From assembly GCA_920105805.1 (NCBI GenBank), contig CAKKTI010000001.1, positions 140,706 to 204,705 of the forward strand: a DNA stretch of 64,000 nt, in the 5' to 3' direction. Shown piece by piece: positions 1 to 13,368 of the stretch. The translations under genes and the position numbers were made by a program. Below the pieces are notes generated by a model. That model was not told the origin of the DNA, did no database searches, and saw nothing but the letters and a program-made list of their open reading frames with translations. Within the stretch, counting starts at the first letter, position 1. Every line of letters starts with the position of its first letter. The DNA is from Condylostoma magnum. Lineage: Eukaryota > Ciliophora > Heterotrichea > Heterotrichida > Condylostomatidae.

Positions 1-1758
1 TATACAGCTTAGACTACACTACTTATTTTATACAAGACTTAAGGAGTTGTGCCTTTCAATCCTAGCTAAGAGATTGTATTAGCCTAAAGATGCTATGAAT
101 CAACTGACATAAATCTAAACAATATTTCTACCTTCTTATCCTAAACTCTATACACATGTGAACTATCAGTTGTGAACATATGCAATAGAAGCAAAGATCT
201 AGCAATCATGTTTTAAGTTCCTCAAGGCTCAGTTCCTATTTCCCCAGCTTAAAGCCTAGTGGAAACAACTTTAACACTAGATCAAAACAGCAATCAAGTT
301 CTGCAATTTCTTTTCTACTTTCCAAAGCCAGGAGATTTTATATAGTACCCAGCTACAGCCTCCTTTGAAGGTGAAGTAATCGCCAAAAGTGTAGTTTAAG
401 AGTACAAAGTAGTAGATTATTACGACTAAAGCTATTTCTAAACTTTTAGAGATGTTTCAGCATCCGGAAATATTCCTAATATAATCAATTATCTCAACGA
501 GCACATCAGCTAAGAACAAATCGACTTAAGTGACTCGTATTGGCTAATGAATAACAAGGAGTTTTATGATTAAATGCTTGAGTTCTTAAAAAGTATTGGA
601 AACTTTAACGAAGAAGCTTGAACATTTTCGATTAAACATAAAGACATAGATAATCTAAAACTGCTACTTTCTACACATATCTCTATTAAATACTATCTAG
701 GACCATATTTCAACTCATAGCTAATAAGTACAGGAAAAGGTGATATATAGCTGATAGAGTACGATCCTATAGTAAATCCAAGGGTTCATAAGTTAGGAAA
801 TCATACAGGAATTACAAATACTGCGTTTTAGGATGTTTATTAAAACTATCTGAAAAACTTAAGTTAGAAGCCTGCTATAGATGATCATGATAGAATATAA
901 TGGATTTAGTACTTACTGTATTAAGACCGCTAAAATGAAGCATTTGATTTGTTTTAATAGATCAATATGACTCCTTCCTAAGGAGAAAGGAAAACAGGCT
1001 AAATTCAAATGTAGTATGACTATTTAGCTTGTTACTTTGACTAAAAGAACGCTATTCCTATTGCTCAGTTGTACGCTGATTATCCTATACCTAATTGGGC
1101 TGACAAGTTCTAAAATATTATCCAAATTCTATCAAGAAAGGAAGATGAATAGGTTATTACCTAGGAGCCTACATTACAAATCTCCATAAATAATAGGAAA
1201 ATAGAGCTGAATTATTCGAATGTAAGCAAAGTAAACTTAAAGTATCATGTTATAGATCTAGAACTCATTTTTTCACGATTTCCTTTCTCAAATCAAGGAA
1301 TGGAAGGTTTAGGATGGGTTAAGCCTTCACTAGAGTAATAAATAGATATAGACAGTCAGTTGCATCTTTAAATACTAGATATTCCTGAGGAATTCAATGA
1401 TAAGAGTATAATGATTGAAGCTGATTATGGAATTAGGTCAACTAATACTATTTATTTCTAATCTAAGTTAAAGACCTTTGTTGACCAGAAGTATGGAGAG
1501 GTTATTGTTTATCATGAAGATGGATATCCACTTGGTGGAGCTTATGTTAAGGTATTCTCGCAATACAAGGATGGAAAAACTGATTATTATAAGGATGGAT
1601 ATACTGATTCTGTTGGAAGGTTCTTTTATGCAGCTTTGAACTTAAATATTATCGGTAGAATTGAAAAGTTCGCTATACTGGTAAGTCACCACGAGTTTGG
1701 AGCTGTTAAGTTAGAAGTAAATCCACCACCACAGTAGTTAGATAAGGTTTATTAGTGA
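1..1758 (+). CDS. Conserved uncharacterised protein with C-terminal beta-sandwich-like domain (5' partial)
   Basis: The frame is open from the window edge to TAG TGA at 1753-1758, about 584 residues, so the N-terminus lies outside. I do not recognise a named family. The last ~110 residues (YGEVIVYHEDGYPLGGAYV, then KDGYTDSVGRF) resemble the carboxypeptidase-regulatory or macroglobulin-like beta-sandwich modules found in large uncharacterised eukaryotic and bacterial proteins; this is an inference from motif shape. The middle part looks helical. One in-frame TGA (near 619, context NEEAWTFS) must be Trp, and many TAA/TAG are read as Gln. The gene converges on the Polo-like kinase gene. Confidence 0.7.
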
Positions 1759-1881
1759 AATTTATATTTTATAATAAGGAATAAAACAAATGTAATATAA
1801 TTAATTCTATCACTTTATATGGAAAAGTAGCATTGTACCTATACATCTAACCAATGTTACAACAAACTATTTAATACTTAA

Positions 1882-3429
<1,548 letters not shown>

Positions 3430-3573
3430 TGTAAATGGGAAACTTTATTATTAAAAAACTAATTTTACTAATTATAATGAATGCTACTTAATCGTATTTA
3501 TATAGCTAATTTTATAATTTTGAGTTGTAAGGAGTTATTCTAAATTTGCCTCTCATCATGAAACTCAAAATAT

Positions 3574-4059
3574 ATGGTACAAAATCCTTTTTCATATTTA
3601 ATAATGAAAACTCACAAATTTAACTGTCCAGTACAAGATTGCCAATGCTCTTATTCGACGATGGGAAATCTGAAAAAGCATTTAGAAATCAATCACATCA
3701 GGCCTAAGAAGTTTAAATGCTCTTAATGCTCTAAAAGACTAAGCAGTAAGCAGAATCTAAATGAGCACATGAATATACACCTGGGATTAAAACCTTATAA
3801 ATGCAATTACCCAGGATGTGGTATGACCTTTAGGTAAGGAAGTCAACTATCTGTCCATAAAAGAGGTCACAAATCAGACGCTGGGCCTAAAGAAATCTTT
3901 CCACAACTAAATTTGGCTAGTATTGATTTCTCTTAAATCAATTACCACTCAATGATTGAATAAAATGAGGAGGCTATTTTATTACCTCCCCTGTAACCAA
4001 ACTAGGAAATTGTTTCTCTTCCAAGCTTTAAGGAGTACTTTAAACAAGAATGAAGTTAA
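3574..4059 (+). CDS. C2H2 zinc-finger protein
   Basis: A small predicted nucleic-acid-binding protein of about 150-160 residues. Three classical C2H2 fingers are visible: FNCPVQDCQ...HLEINH, FKCSQCSKR...HMNIH and YKCNYPGCG...HKRGH, with linker-like spacing typical of TFIIIA/Kruppel-type factors. The C-terminal third is acidic and hydrophobic (SLPSFKEYFKQ), possibly an activation segment. The start may be ATG 3574 or ATG 3604, which directly precedes the first finger. The end is ambiguous: TGA 4051-4053 may be the stop, or Trp followed by Ser and TAA 4057-4059. It is divergent from the Polo-like kinase gene. DNA target unknown. Confidence 0.85.
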
Positions 4060-4366
4060 GGCTAGTTATTATTTCATTTAACAAATTTCAAAAATAGTTA
4101 ATTTAGAGAAATAGTAAAAAGGTTGTAACGCCTAGTTAAAAATGGAAGAAATTTGTTAGTAACGTTTTATTCTAAGTTTTACATATTATAGATTTAGGTG
4201 AATCAACTTAGGTATAAGTAATTTCATTTAATATTATTCAATTATAATTAGTGCAATGTGCTAATTATATATTAGCTTTTAATTCATTTCGAACTTGTTG
4301 GAATAATTGGCTGAAATTGTTACTAAATTAATGAATATATAGAAAGCATACAAAAACAAATAAGAA
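4060..4366. other. AT-rich spacer upstream of tRNA-Asn
   Basis: About 300 nt between the zinc-finger gene and the tRNA gene. Codon structure disappears after 4060. I see no conserved element in it. Confidence 0.5.
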
Positions 4367-4439
4367 GCCTTCATAGCTCAGTTGGCAGAGCGCCAGGCTG
4401 TTAACCTGTAGGTCCCTGGTTCGAGCCCAGGTGGGGGCG
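4367..4439 (+). tRNA. tRNA-Asn (anticodon GTT)
   Basis: A 73-nt sequence folds as a tRNA. The acceptor stem is GCCTTCA with TGGGGGC (with G:U pairs). The D arm is GCTC/GAGC with an AGTTGGCA loop. The anticodon loop CTGTTAA carries GTT at positions 34-36. The T arm is CCTGG/CCAGG with loop TTCGAGC, followed by discriminator G. No intron and no encoded CCA. The first pair of the anticodon stem (C27-T43) is mismatched. It is the only tRNA I found, so it does not show which tRNAs read TAA, TAG or TGA. Confidence 0.95.
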
Positions 4440-4988
4440 CTTTTATTCAATATTTTGTATAATTAAATTTAGTAGAATCATGTTTTGAATTGATGGTTAT
4501 AATTATTAACAGAAAGGAATTTATTACATTTTAAAAGTAGTGCATATTCTTTAGTTGTTTTGAAGTATAAAAAATGTAGATTGAAATATAAAAGTCAAAC
4601 TTGTAATATATACTGGTTTTAAATAATAATACAACTCTTCCCTTAACAGTTAGGATAATCTAGTACACATCATTTTATCTATAAAGTAAAAATGTAATCT
4701 GAAAGGATTTAGTAGCAGGTTAAAACTATGTTTTTAAGAGGTTATTAAATAGATGTTATTAAAGACAGCTTAGCTCCATGAGTAGATTAATAAATAGATG
4801 ATTTTGCTATTCTAGAAATACTGAGCTAAATATAATGAACAAGAGATGATATTGAAGCCTTCATAGGTAAGGTCAACGAAAAATAGTTGATTAGGGATAA
4901 ATGCTTTATTTTAGCTTAATGGTATTAACTATTTAAATTTCTGCCTTATAATTGGATAAAATAGTTGATAATAGAATAAGCCAATTAA
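4440..4988. other. Intergenic AT-rich region with a short tRNA-like copy
   Basis: About 550 nt without a convincing gene. At 4854-4866 it holds 13 nt identical to the 5' edge of the tRNA-Asn (GAAGCCTTCATAG), after which the match ends. No other structure seen. Confidence 0.45.
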
Positions 4989-5960
4989 ATGATTAATAAT
5001 GTTAGGCGATTTGATCCTGAAGATTTATAAAATTTAGATTTATTTGTAAAGCAGGAATAAGTTGCAGATTAAATAATATAAAAAATCGATTATAATAACA
5101 TAAGTCAGCTTCCTGATAACTTAACAGGTCCACTTGGAGTCAAGTTGAATTTGCTTAAACTTAAATTTGATAAAAACTTTTAAATATAGTAATCAAATAC
5201 AATGTTTTAAGCAAAAAGGGTCTTCAGAAAAAGCAAAAAATCAGGATTTAACCTTTTACTCAAATAATACGAAAACTTAGCATAGCAATACAACATGCTA
5301 CAAAAACAGTTAAAAAATAACAACATGCTACAAAAACAGTCAATAAATGACGGCATAAAATAAGCATCTGAGTATTAATAATCTCCACAAAAAAGAATCT
5401 AATGTAATAAGTGCAAAAGTAGCTTTCCTATAGATTATATATTAGATATAAAAGGTAAGTACTTCTGTGATGCATGCTATAAAAACGCTTATAAGATCAA
5501 TAGATTAAGTTAATCCTAGTATGGAACAGTCTACATCTAGAAAACTCCCTGCGAAATATGTGAAAAAATAGTGCCAAACGATTTCATAAACGAAATAAAT
5601 AAAAAACAAGTCTGTGATAAATGTTTACAGTCAATTTAATAACGATAATCCCATTCATAAATAAAAAGGCACTGGTGCTCTTCTCCAATCTGCAATGTAA
5701 ATCAAGATCTTCCTTTATTATTACTAAAATGTGGACATGCTTTACATAGTAGATGCTAAGGTACAAGTGCTTGTCTAGCATGTAGAACTAATATTCAAAG
5801 ATTTAAATGCGATTCAAATCAATGCGATCCTAAAAGTGAAGATACTACCTTAGTAGATCTTCCCTGTGGGCATAGATTCCATTCAACCTGCTAAAAGGGT
5901 AACCAGTGTACTAGGTGTCGCCCTTAATCGCAAATTTACAGCGGGTTTTTTAGTAACTAG
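4989..5960 (+). CDS. Protein with two RING-like Cys/His zinc modules
   Basis: About 323 residues. The N-terminal third is Gln/Asn-rich and unknown. From about residue 140 there are paired CxxC motifs (CNKCKSSF, CDACYKN, CEICEKIV, CDKCLQ). Two similar RING-like blocks follow: LLLKCGHALHSRC...CLACR and VDLPCGHRFHSTC...CTRCRP. Such CGHxxHxxC spacing suggests zinc binding and possibly E3 ubiquitin ligase activity; this is inference. A 20-bp exact repeat (5291-5310, 5321-5340; period 30 bp) encodes a repeated NMLQKQ segment. I prefer the stop TAG 5958-5960; reading it as Gln would extend the protein to TGA 5985-5987, only 8 nt before the next ATG. Confidence 0.75.
5291..5340 (+). repeat. 20-bp direct repeat, 30-bp period, inside the RING-like gene
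   Basis: CAACATGCTACAAAAACAGT occurs at 5291-5310 and again at 5321-5340. The 30-bp period keeps the frame and duplicates a short Gln/Asn-rich peptide, which points to a recent local duplication. Confidence 0.9.
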
Positions 5961-5995
5961 GTAGTTAAACTTTTATTATATTTTTGATTTAATAA

Positions 5996-6478
5996 ATGTA
6001 TAAAATGCTGCTTTTGGTAATATTGGCTTGTAAAGCTAATGAAAATTTGTTAGAAATTTTAGACAAGTAATTAGAATAAGACCTTATAAAGACTGAAATG
6101 AGTGATATAATTAACCCTGAAGAAGAGGTAAAGGAAGATGTTATAAATGAGTAGCCTGAAGAAGATGTTATAAAGTAGGCTGAGTAGCCTGATGAAGAAA
6201 TAGAGAGTGATATAAAGCATGAAGAGATTGAGATTTCAGAGGATGTTTAAAATGAAGTAGAATAAGAAGCCTAAAACAATTTAAGGGCGCAATGGATTTA
6301 ATATACTCGGCCAAAAAGTACAAATTATTAGATTAATGCTAATAGGCCCAGATTTAAAACTGACTCATGGTATTCAACTTATCTTACAATTATAATTCTA
6401 GGATCGACCATTTTCTGTATGTTCTAATTGCAGCGATTTCTAAGCAAGTATAATTTCAGAACTAGAGCTAATAATTAA
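5996..6478 (+). CDS. Small acidic single-pass membrane protein
   Basis: About 160 residues, no recognised family. It starts MYKMLLLVILACKAN, a plausible signal peptide, followed by a long acidic Glu/Asp stretch with repeated EEDV-type motifs. A hydrophobic segment near the C-terminus (YLTIIILGSTIFCMF) looks like a transmembrane helix with a short basic tail. I end it at TAA 6476-6478, where codon structure stops; the frame stays open to a TGA at 6767 through sequence that looks non-coding. It follows the RING-like gene on the same strand by about 35 nt. Confidence 0.6.
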
Positions 6479-7029
6479 ACCTTTAATACAATTTTTATAA
6501 AAGATAATTTATCTCAAATTTGTATGATCTTTTATGTTTAATCTTATAATGCATAGATAAATAATTATTGGAAATTATATAGAATAACCAAAATGATTGC
6601 AAGGTTTTAAGATTGGTAATTATTATAGATCTTCAATTAGAAGCAAATCAAGTCTCAATATACTGCAATTTAAGTAAAATTAGTTAGTACTAGATTCATC
6701 CAGTATATTTATAAGCCTCCTACAGCTAAATAGTTATTATATTACATTTATATGCATTTTACAGCTTGATTTTATGTGCATTAACGTTTAATTACATTTT
6801 TTTATTATAATTACATCAATTCCACCAACTTAAATTCTAAAATGACTAGGTAATTTCTTCATATATAACAAATTTTATTACTGAGAACCCAATTCACAAA
6901 TATTACAGTTCTACTAGAACAATTAATATAACAAGATTACTCCATATCTCTTAAGAATACAACATCTAAACACGTTGATTTATGATTCTCATCTAAAACC
7001 CAAACTTATTGACAAATCTCCCTATAAAT
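6479..7029. other. Poorly coding region, may include a 5' extension of the next gene
   Basis: AT-rich to about 6840, after which more than one frame looks weakly protein-like (all frames are open in this code). I cannot decide whether the downstream Ser-rich gene begins here or at 7030. Confidence 0.4.
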
Positions 7030-7575
7030 ATGAATACTCAATGAAAGAATAATACGGTAAGTTTTAGCTCAAAGGACTACTCTAACCAAATGACACAAAA
7101 TCCTTCCTTTTAATCTAGCCTCCTCTCAACATTAGAAAGAGGGGGTACCGCTCCCTCAAGTTAAAACAATGATTTATAAAACACCCAAAGGCCTTCAATT
7201 AGTTCTCATAAGTATCAAATCCAACCCATGATACTGAACTAAGCAACTTGATTCCCTAAGCTGGTAAGTCCTGAATAATCTTTGATTAGGTCAAGAAGAG
7301 TATATAAAGGCAATCAAATATCAAATTCATTAGCTTATAAATAAGGAAATAAAACTAGTAGACCCAAGTGCAGGTATAAAACACCTCCTTAAGTATATGG
7401 ATTAGAAATGAAATAGAAAGCAAGAAGTTTATTAGCGAGTGGCTTTGGAAGTAGGTCACAATATAGAACAAATAGAGATTGAAGTAGTGAACTATTTAAT
7501 ATTTCTTCTTATGGAAATACATAAAGAAAGTCTCAAAGTGTTACTAGAATGCAATATTTTAGTAAAGTTCGTTAA
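7030..7575 (+). CDS. Ser/Asn/Gln-rich protein of unknown function
   Basis: About 181 residues from ATG 7030 (MNTQWKNNTVSF) with purine-rich first codon positions, unlike the other frames. The product is basic and rich in Ser, Asn, Gln and Arg, with no domain I recognise, and is probably largely disordered. Two in-frame TGA are read as Trp. The end is uncertain: TAA 7573-7575 is chosen because it precedes the 3' end of the convergent kinesin gene at 7661, but the frame remains open. The start could also lie upstream. Confidence 0.45.
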
Positions 7576-7660
7576 ACTAATAATGATGTTAAGTTTTTTA
7601 GTACATTTTCAACATGCATAGAGTGCATGAGTAATTATAATATTAATTCTATTACTATAG

Positions 7661-10600
7661 CTATGAGTCTTCTGAAAATGGTTCTAAAACACTTCTAGTT
7701 TCTCTATTTGGGAAAAATATAGTAGTGGGGCGTTTTCTAGTAATAATATCATTGTCAATGCCACCTCTTATAGGCTTTACGATTCTATTGTTTAACTAAT
7801 TCTTTTTATTAAGCTCTTGTAGATAATAGTCAGACAAATTCTATAATTTATGATTTTCTTGTCTAATTTATTAAATTTACAGATCAGTTCCTTTAAGCTT
7901 ATTAACCAGCATTTATATTTTCTTATTATAAACAGTTTTATCCAATCTTCATTCATTTTGCTACCTTTGAAGCTATTCATATAAAATTGTTAATTAGTAA
8001 AGGCTTTGTTCTAATTCAGCACACTTATTTCTAATTTCAAACTCATTATCCTCATACTAGCTCTCTAAAATATCCTGCTTACCTTACATTTCATCTAATG
8101 CCTTATTAAGTCTATTTATATGCTCAGAACGGTACTTCAGCTACTCATTGAACTTCTATTTCAGCATCTGGAGCTCATTTTACTGTTTTTAATAGAAAAC
8201 TAAAGGAATCATTTCTTAGTTCTTGTATCGTCTTACAAATTAGTTAGGATCCTCTGCCTATAAAACACTCATTTAATTTTGCTTATATATTTAATCTTCT
8301 TAGTTTTGTACATCATCATTGACTATTACTGATGCTAATTAAGACGAATTTATACTATCAGTAAAGTCATCGTCACTATCTGACATTATTTGGATATTAA
8401 ACTCAATTTACTGTATATTCATTTACGGAATATAACCAGCTAGGTTAATGTGAGACGAGCAGAGAATCTAAAGATTTGTAGGTGATGCTGCTTTACTAAA
8501 AATGCAAAATTTGTAAGTGTCTAAATCAGTCTAAGGTTTTAGCAGTTTTATTTGATATGCTTGCTCTTATTTCAAATTAACTTCTTTTTGTATATTAACT
8601 ATTTCTATAGACTTCTATATAGTTTTGTAGGGAGAGTATGATTATATATCTGCTATTTTTATTAGTTTTTTTATCATCCTAGATTTGATTAGCTCTTATT
8701 GTTATAATTACTGTTCAAACATTTCTTACTGTAATGATTCTTCAGATGCAGTAGTTTGCAGTGAAAAGTAAAAGCTTTCATCTGAATCTATCATCAATTC
8801 TTTTGCTTGACTTTTTATGTTAATCCAGTCAAGATGACAATATTTCAATTATTTTACTTAGGGTTTTATAGATATTTGTCCTTAATCCTTTTTATCTAAA
8901 TTCTTTATAAGGGCTGGAATATTTATCTTATTTTGATTTTCCTTTTGCAGAATTAGTTTAATCTATTTTATTTCAATTGCTCCAACTTTATCAATTTTTC
9001 TTTTTATTTAGCTTTGATACTCCTCATGTTTTTTCTATAATTCTTCCATTCTCTGTATTAGTTTATCTTATTCTTGCTATTGAATTTACATTTACCACAT
9101 TAATTCTATATTAGAATTGCTAAATTACCCTTATAGGTTTTTTGTGAGCATTTCAAACTGCTTTTGTTATAATTCTATTTCTTCTTATTATTATCCTGAC
9201 TTTATACTTTTAATAGATTCCATTAGATCATAATGTCTTTTTCTAGCAATTTCTTACTCTTATTAAATCTCAAACCGAATCTCCTCTCTAATAGCTTCTC
9301 TTTCTTCTATACTGACTGCCTGAGTAGCTTGAATTTTTAATGTTTATAACTCAGAGTTCATACTTTCTATGCTTTTATCCTTTTGAACTATTTATTTTTA
9401 TTAATCATTCACTTCCTATCTCAAAGCTTCATTGGTAACAGTTAAATCTTATATTTTGATATCATTTTCTTATACAATTGCCTCTAATTACAGTACTTGG
9501 CTCTCTAAATCTCCATTTTAGTCTTGTAGCACTGACACTTGTTCTGATAATTCATTTACTTGCTTTTATAACTACTCAATTTATTCCCATAACAATGCAT
9601 TTTTATCCTATTCATCCCCAATTTAAGCTCTTAATTATCTTATTTCATCATCTAGAGCATCTACATCAGTTATCTCACAAACTCCTGTGGACTCAATACC
9701 AGCTTCTTTCAGTGATCTCTACATTGTAATTATTAAGTTGCTTTACTAATCAATTTACTCCTAGGCTTTGCTTAATAAAAGTTTTAATTCACCTACTGTA
9801 TACTCTCTATTAACCTTTGCCTTATTTTTGATACTCTTTGCTCTTATACCGAATCTCAGTGTACTGATTGTTTCCTATTCATTATAAATTGAAGGAGAGC
9901 ATGTTATGATGAGAGATGTTTTACTGTTACCTCCTAGGGAATCTTAAAGCACTCTAGTGAGCTTACTATCTCTATAAGGTACATGCTTACTTTTACCATC
10001 AGTCAAGGCAAAAATTACATTTCCTAGTGCTGAAAGAGATTTATTTATATTTTTTGCTTCATCTAATCTTTTACCCGCTGCTCCTGTTTTACCCACTTTC
10101 TCCGAGCCTGCTAAATCTACTAGGTACAGCTTTCCATTCTTTTATGAAAGATTTTAAGTATCATTCTAAGTAACAGTCAATATAAAAATAGAGTGCGACC
10201 TAGAAGACCCGGCATTCATATGAGTGTACCCAACCTCTCTATTGTTTGTTCCAACTTTCATATAATCATAAATATCCTGATCATTCTGCGCATACTCCTC
10301 AGTTAATTCATCGATATAAATCCCCCTGGTCTTATCCTCTTTGATCCTAAGGTTATTTTTGGCAGGATTCAACAAATCTTTTATTCTCTCCAAGTAGATC
10401 TCACAGTAAGAAACTTTAACAATATATTCAATATGGGAATCACTGTTTCTTATCATATCAAAGACAGTGTAAACCATTCTGGGTATAATTCCCCGCAGCT
10501 CCGGATTATCAATATCAGCTCCTGTCATTGTAAAAGTTTTGCCAGATGAGGTCTACCCATAGGCAAAAATTGTACCATTAAACCCTTCCATAAAGCTTTC

Positions 10601-10849
10601 CACAACAGGCTTAGCAGCAATGTCGTATATATCTTATTAAGAGGATGGTGGGGGAAATACATAGTCGAATTAAAATCGCATGGGTTCTGCCTTTTCCCTT
10701 CCTTTTTCATGCTGGATCGGAATTACTACTGTGCAATGGTCTTAGGGAAAAGTTGCTACACAATCTTAACCTATTTTCAGTTCTTTTTCATTCATAGGTC
10801 TAAATCTACACAAAACTCGTACATTCACGTCAGAAGGTCTAGAAGACAT
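7661..10849 (-). CDS. Kinesin-1 heavy chain (conventional kinesin)
   Basis: A plus-end microtubule motor of 1062 residues in one uninterrupted frame. The N-terminal motor has FRPMNEKE, the P-loop GQTSSGKT (about residue 102), switch [12 protein letters not shown] (about 215), switch [13 protein letters not shown] (about 248) and the neck region [16 protein letters not shown] long Gln-rich coiled coil follows. Near residue 1026 the tail carries [11 protein letters not shown], matching the autoinhibitory IAK tail motif of kinesin-1 (fungal form SRIAKPLRGGG), so this is conventional kinesin and not another class. TGA is Trp in NEWRLDK. The stop is TAG 7661-7663, with TAG TAA shortly after. A Met at 8386 (MSDSDDDF) might suggest a second gene, but frame and tail homology favour one protein. 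Confidence 0.88.
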
Positions 10850-10912
10850 TTTTTAGGATTTATAAAAACTAATTTTTGTATAAAGTAAAATATAGGTAAA
10901 GATTATTATAAA

Positions 10913-12211
10913 ATGCAGGCTAATTTGACTTCTTTGTAATCACTGCGAATTAAGGATTTATAAAGAATCTGCTTATAATTAAACATTGCCAGATCTGGGC
11001 TGAAATCAGCAATTATCAATAGAATCGTTTTATTCTTAGAAAGTGATAAAGGCATACAGAAGGCTTATTAAAAGCTATCTTTCTCTATACTTCAACAAAT
11101 TTTCAATGACTAAGATCCAATGGCAACACTAGCTTAAATCTATTAACCTGTAAATGATCCCAGTAGACTTCCTACACAGACTGACTAAATGGAAAAAAGA
11201 AAGAGCAGATTAAACTGTATTTGTATAGCAGGCGAGATTCCTTATAAAAGGTGCACACGGTGTAGTTTTAAATAGCATAGGAAATGCATGGGGAAATTAT
11301 AGTATATAGAGCCATACTAATGCGTTCTATGCTAAATGCAGTTAATGGATCCAATGATTGAAATAAAGGAAGTTTTAGTATAACCCTTTGCACTTCCAAG
11401 AGAGAATCCTATGTTAACTCAACGGTACATGACCAGATACTTTAGTTGTGACTAGAATATGAGAAGCAATCTAGTTTAAGGGTTTCAGGTAATGATTATT
11501 TGCATGGCCTTAGGAGGAGTTGGATATAAGCACACATGACCAAACAATGGTAGAATATTTTTGAATGAATAGGAAATATTCTAATTCTAAAATCTAACTG
11601 AAGAAAATAAATGCCAATTGGCTATTTCCGGAATTGTTAAGGATGGTTAAAACTCTATTTCTATATTGAAATACGGAGATATTCAGTAGTATGCTGCTGG
11701 TGTGTTTTTAGTATCGATTTATGATTATGATTCGCTGGTTTAAAAGATAAATGATTAAATTGGGTGTATGAGTGTTTAGCAGTGCAAAGAAAACTTAGCC
11801 AGATTATTAGAGTAGAAAAAAGAACGTGTTATAATATCTTTAAGGTGCCCAATAACTGAAGGAATTTTAGTAAAACCAGTAAGAGGAATAAGATGTGAGC
11901 ATATTTAATGCTTTAGTTTAGATGCTTTTATAAGATACTAGTACAATCATTAGCATAATAAGTGAAGGTGCGTTATTTGCGGGAAATTTGCATTTTAATT
12001 GTACTTTGATACTTATATCGAAGAAATTGTAAACGCTTCAAGTGATACGGATAATTTTGTAGAGTTTACAGAAAATGGAGAATATAATTTATTTAGTAAG
12101 CATATTCCTCAAAAAAGGATAGAGATAATTCATATAGATTAGATAAAAGCTAATGTTTCTTTAAATAGCCCAAAAGGTAGGCTGTTGATGGCTCTTAATT
12201 TATTCTTTTAA
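10913..12211 (+). CDS. SIZ1: SIZ1/PIAS-type SUMO E3 ligase (SAP-PHD-PINIT-SP-RING)
   Basis: Promotes SUMO transfer from Ubc9 to nuclear targets. It has 432 residues. The SAP motif is at residues ~5-45 (LQSLRIKDLQRICLQL), a PHD-like Cys/His finger at ~98-140 (CICIAGEIPYKRCTRC, then CVLC), a PINIT-like region in the middle, and an SP-RING at ~308-360 (LRCPITEGILVKPVRGIRC, EHIQC, KWRCVICG). The Trp in KWRC is a TGA and sits at the conserved SP-RING Trp. SAP-PHD-PINIT-SP-RING is the plant SIZ1 order; animal PIAS and yeast Siz proteins lack the PHD. The stop is the tandem TAA TAA at 12209. Its start lies 63 nt from the divergent kinesin start. Confidence 0.9.
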
Positions 12212-12354
12212 TAACACCATAATAGATATAAAATTGGCTCGCTGTATCTTCTTAATAAGTTGTTAATTTTCCAAATTTAGTAATAATATTCATTATTTTT
12301 ATCCTTAAGCATTATTCGTATCTATTGAATAAAGGAAAGGTTCTATATTAAAGG

Positions 12355-13344
12355 TTATTTAAAGTTTACATTAGTATGTAGTAAAATCTTAGCAATTTTA
12401 TAATTAGGAACACTCAAAAGACAGATTAGTATGTGCTTTCTGTTCTATGAGCAATAATTAACATTAGGCTTATTCTACAAAACCAGTTCTAATATCTCAG
12501 AAGTAAAATTATCATCTAAAATATCCCAATTATTACAAACTAAGCTCAAATATCTAGTAAACAATCTCTTACGTTTGAATTAAGGAATTTAATATACAAA
12601 CCAACTACTATTCAAGGAGTTTAAATGTTTAATGATTCTTTGTGCTTTATTAGACTTTTTCCATAAAATCCTCATTAGTTTACCCTCTATCATATTTAGC
12701 TCAAATTCAATGCCTGATATCATTCCCCAAATCTACCCGAATAAAAAGTAAAACAAAGTTTCTTGTAGTGTGAACACGAAATAATCCATTACTGCAAAAC
12801 ACAAATTAACCACAAGTACTATCATTCAGATTCCCATGTGTCCTCATATTTTCCTTATTCCCCTTAGCACGAATCCCCTAGGATGACTGAAAGTAATCAA
12901 GCTTATAAGAATAACAGTAACAATAGGACTGATAATGAAAAAGGTCTTCATTGCACTGAATAGGGTGTGTATATAAATTGGAATTATGTGGAAAAAGCAG
13001 GCATACTACCCTGATCGGCAATAATATACTGAATGATTCCACTTATCATGCTGATAATATGATGTTATCACAAAAATGATATAGGCCACATCCATGTAGA
13101 TCATCTTCTGGCCAAATGCTATATAATAGTCCTCTTCACAGCAGTCTTTATCCACTGTCATTTTTCTAGAATAGTCAAACATGTAAATTGCTCCTACTAT
13201 CGCCGAAGATTTATAAAGTGGCTTTATCGGCATCACTAGTATCAATATTATATAAGATATTGTTGTTTATAAGCTGTATTGATTTAAGAGTCCTACAAAA
13301 TAAAGCATTATATTAGAGTAATAATCAATGAAAGAATCTGACAT
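12355..13344 (-). CDS. Multipass membrane protein with Asn-rich, possibly ankyrin-like C-terminus
   Basis: About 329 residues, family unknown. Hydrophobic segments include TTISYIILILVM, MDVAYIIFVITSYY, FFIISPIVTVILISLI and MIVLVVNLCFAVMDYF, suggesting 4-6 transmembrane helices. The cytosolic C-terminus (EILELVLQNKPNVNYCS...KIAKILLHTNVNF) has the rhythm of degenerate ankyrin repeats; this is inference. Two TGA codons (RKIWGHMGIWM) read as Trp. I start at ATG 13344 (MSDSFIDYYSN); ATG 13308 is also possible. The end TAA 12355-12357 is chosen where coding character fades. Confidence 0.65.
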
Positions 13345-13368
13345 TTTTTACTTAACTTTTTATATATT

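Noticed and set aside
7661-8386. Separate gene starting MSDSDDDF at 8386
   Set aside because: It shares the frame of the kinesin, and its product carries the kinesin-1 tail motif, so it is better read as the kinesin C-terminus.
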